Positions 62,224 to 64,000 of a DNA stretch of 64,000 nucleotides are shown piece after piece. The first letter of the stretch is position 1. The number at the start of each line of letters is the position of its first letter. A program made the translations under genes and the position numbers. Where the stretch lies: NCBI GenBank assembly GCA_963783085.1, contig CAWAMJ010000006.1, positions 248,001 through 312,000 of the forward strand, read 5' to 3'. Source of the DNA: CAVYUC01 sp963783085 (lineage in GTDB: Bacteria > Bacteroidota > Bacteroidia > Bacteroidales > Prolixibacteraceae). The notes under the pieces were generated by a model, which searched no databases, had not been told where the DNA came from, and saw only the letters and a program-made list of their open reading frames with translations.

Positions 62224-63459
62224 TTATTTTTTACCGATGCAGAAAAGGTGTTTGTCACCACGCAGGTATATTTTACCGTTGCTGATTGCCGGAGAGGCAT
62301 TCATTCGTTCGCCTGTTGGGTTTTGTGCAACCGTTTCGAAAGTTGCCCCGGGTTTTATGACGGTGATAACACCCTCGTCGTTTGGCATGTAAACCAGTCC
62401 GTTGGCAAGCACCGGAGAAGAATATTGTTTCCCCATGCTTTCCGTCCACAATGTATTGCCGGTTTTTACATCAATGCAGTGTACGCTGCCGTTAGTCATC
62501 GTGGAAAAAAGATAGTCACCGGTACAAACGGGAGATGGAACGTAATACGCTCCTTTGGTTGTTTGCCAAACTACATGCGAATTGGTGACATCGCCCGATC
62601 CATCTGGTTTTATGGCTACCAGGTGCCGTTGCGGCCACGCGCTGCTAACCAGCACCAAATCCAGCTTTTCGCTGTATACAGGGCTTGAACAAAAATCTTC
62701 GGAAGGTCCGCTAACAAACCAGTATTTTTTTCCATTGTCGGGATTGTAAGATGCAATTTCCTTGTTCCCGCAAAAAATCATCTGTGTTTTGCCGGATATT
62801 TCTCTAATAATAGGTGTACTAAAGCTGTGTGCCGGATTTTTATGCGGAACTTTCCAGAGAGTGTGGCCATCGGTTTTGCTTAATGCTGCTACAAACGAAT
62901 CGCCCATGCTGTCGCCGTTAATAATCACTTTATCACCATAAAGTACCGGCGAGCAACTGTAGCCGTGCGGACTGTAAAATGTTCCGGGTTTTTTCAGCCA
63001 AACCTGCTTTCCTGAAAAATCATAAGCGGCAACCACAACATCATCTCCATCGAGAAACGACAAGTAAACCAGCTTTCCGTCGGTAGCGGGTGTGCCCGAG
63101 GCAAAACTGTTGTCGTTGTGTTTGGCTTCAAACTTTGATTTTACAATGATTTGTTTCCACAAGAGCTTTCCGTTGCCGGAATCGTAGCACAGCAACATTT
63201 TTTCCTGCGTTGCTGTGTTTGCCGATGTCAGAAACAATTTGCCGTTCCAAACAACAGGTGAGGAATAACCCGTGCCTGGTACTTCGCTTTTCCACAAAAC
63301 ATTGGTGGTTGCGTCCCACCGAACGGGTAAATCGGTTTCCTGACTGGTGCCATCGCCGTTGGGCCCACGCCACCCTGGCCAATTTTCGGCATTTAGATTT
63401 CCGAAGTAAAATACGATCAGCAAAATCGGAATTGTTGTTAACAGTTTATACCGGTTCAT
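62224..63459 (-). CDS. PQQ-like beta-propeller repeat protein, secreted
   Basis: The 411-aa protein has a signal peptide (LLTTIPILLIVFYFG) and repeated W-rich blades typical of PQQ/pyrrolo-quinoline repeats: NWPGWRGPNGDGTS, VLWKSEVPGTGYSSPVVWNGKLFL, GKLLWKQIIV, GHTLWKVPHK and GNTLWTESMGKQYSSPVLANGLVYM. Such proteins bind sugars or act as scaffolds, with few proven as dehydrogenases; no heme or Cys-Cys ring is visible. Close linkage to a Gfo/Idh gene suggests a shared periplasmic role in carbohydrate use. Confidence 0.88.
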   Translation of the reverse strand: MNRYKLLTTIPILLIVFYFGNLNAENWPGWRGPNGDGTSQETDLPVRWDATTNVLWKSEVPGTGYSSPVVWNGKLFLTSANTATQEKMLLCYDSGNGKLLWKQIIVKSKFEAKHNDNSFASGTPATDGKLVYLSFLDGDDVVVAAYDFSGKQVWLKKPGTFYSPHGYSCSPVLYGDKVIINGDSMGDSFVAALSKTDGHTLWKVPHKNPAHSFSTPIIREISGKTQMIFCGNKEIASYNPDNGKKYWFVSGPSEDFCSSPVYSEKLDLVLVSSAWPQRHLVAIKPDGSGDVTNSHVVWQTTKGAYYVPSPVCTGDYLFSTMTNGSVHCIDVKTGNTLWTESMGKQYSSPVLANGLVYMPNDEGVITVIKPGATFETVAQNPTGERMNASPAISNGKIYLRGDKHLFCIGKK

Positions 63460-63635
63460 TTTTGTTGTTCCTTTTTTTGAGTTTTAGCTAAAATAAACAA
63501 TTTGGAAATTAAAGCGCCGTTAAGATAGAAAAACTTTTAAAGCTGAAAACGAACACGTTCAGAAAGATTCGATTAAAGTTAACTGGCGGTTTGCGGCGCG
63601 TTTACGGGAGTAGATTGGTTTTCCCCTAATTTTAA

Positions 63636-63643
63636 TAATTTTG
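63636..63643 (+). promoter_or_regulatory. candidate -7 box for the TPR gene
   Basis: TAATTTTG fits TAnnTTTG, 20 bp before the GTG at 63664. A TTG at 63615-63617 is 18 bp upstream. Confidence 0.5.
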
Positions 63644-63663
63644 GAGGTTTGTATTTTAAAGCA

Positions 63664-64000
63664 GTGAATAAAAGAAAGAAAACCATATTGTTGATTGCAG
63701 GCTGTATTACCGGTATTGCCGCTGTTGTTTTTTTGTGGAGTTTTATTGAAAACAATAAATACCGGAGCAGAATTCCCGAGTTGCCGGAAAGTGAACATTT
63801 ATCGGGGCCGGTTCGGGAGCAAATTGAAGATGCATTGTTCAGGGCCCGCCAAAAACCAACGGCGGATTATTTGGGTGCGTTGGGAATGGTGTATCATTCC
63901 AGCGCCAACTATCCGGAGGCAGCACAATGTTACCAACTGGCGGAAGAAAGGGATCCAGGTTCCTGGAAATGGAATTATTTTAACGGATATTTAAATTTGG
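63664..64000 (+). CDS. membrane-anchored TPR protein, N-terminal part
   Basis: A GTG at 63664 starts a frame of 112 codons that runs off the window. A basic start (VNKRKKTILLIAGCITGIA) gives one transmembrane helix (about 7-25). LGALGMVYHSSANYPEAAQCYQLAEERDP is a TPR-like pair of helices. Divergent from the propeller gene, so perhaps coordinated with it. The remainder lies outside. Confidence 0.7.
   Translation, partial: MNKRKKTILLIAGCITGIAAVVFLWSFIENNKYRSRIPELPESEHLSGPVREQIEDALFRARQKPTADYLGALGMVYHSSANYPEAAQCYQLAEERDPGSWKWNYFNGYLNL

Noticed and set aside
1..64000. tRNA, rRNA, tmRNA or RNase P genes
   Set aside because: I looked for cloverleaf ends, GTTCRANNC boxes and known conserved blocks and saw none convincing; a covariance search would be needed to exclude small ones.

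Overview
This 64 kb window is a chromosomal segment of a member of the Bacteroidota, probably class Bacteroidia and near the marine Marinilabiliales/Prolixibacteraceae (the lineage is my inference). Supporting signs are parts of the type IX secretion and gliding machinery (PorW/SprE, PorX, SprA, GldH), promoters of the Bacteroidota form TTTG-N19/20-TAnnTTTG, weak Shine-Dalgarno sequences, many lipoproteins and Tat-exported Gfo/Idh oxidoreductases, and intergenic repeats typical of the phylum. I see no rRNA, tRNA, CRISPR array, prophage or intact insertion sequence.

Layout. 1-4140 (minus): sugar-phosphate isomerase fragment, AlbA_2/Schlafen-type regulator with a 12-bp tandem repeat, Tat Gfo/Idh oxidoreductase, HU-like/SPOR membrane protein. 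4411-7594 (plus): three nucleotide-sugar enzymes (UDP-glucuronate decarboxylase, GalE, RfbB). 7659-14780: small lipoprotein, secreted amidase, GH2 beta-mannosidase, DUF2892 protein, C_GCAxxG_C_C protein, phosphoglycerate kinase. 14923-19050 (plus): holB, ricT, gldH, trmB and an alkyltransferase-like gene. 19086-21593 (minus): CYP152-type P450, beta-barrel protein, lipoprotein. 21731-22847: mrp. 22861-23950: about 1.1 kb of non-coding dispersed repeats. 24042-29419: porW and porX. 29458-29609: a MITE-like inverted repeat. 29661-35550: pirin, aldo/keto reductase, two L,D-transpeptidases, cyclophilin, a small protein.

35852-42940 (minus) is a complete trp operon, leader-trpE-G-D-C-F-B-A. Its leader encodes a 19-residue peptide with three consecutive Trp codons, followed by an 11-bp terminator hairpin: a classical transcription attenuator. 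Just upstream lie the remnant of a HEPN gene, its intact MNT-type nucleotidyltransferase partner, and a structured RNA with its own terminator. Every non-overlapping junction of the trp operon carries dispersed repeat sequence, and one copy has become part of the trpG coding region.

43677-54383 (minus): pdxA-ruvA-sprA run from one recognisable promoter, preceded by a leucyl aminopeptidase. 54572-60516: a nitric-oxide stress island (Rrf2/NsrR-like regulator with three cysteines, Ric/YtfE repair protein, quinol NO reductase, DUF438 hemerythrin/PAS protein, DUF1858/DUF2249 protein, and an uncharacterised Cys-containing protein). 60820-64000: a second Tat Gfo/Idh oxidoreductase, a PQQ-like beta-propeller protein, and the start of a TPR protein.

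Three genes (holB, mrp and a small L,D-transpeptidase) are each broken by one apparent extra base in an A-run of the coding strand. holB is normally essential, so consensus errors are as likely as real mutations.
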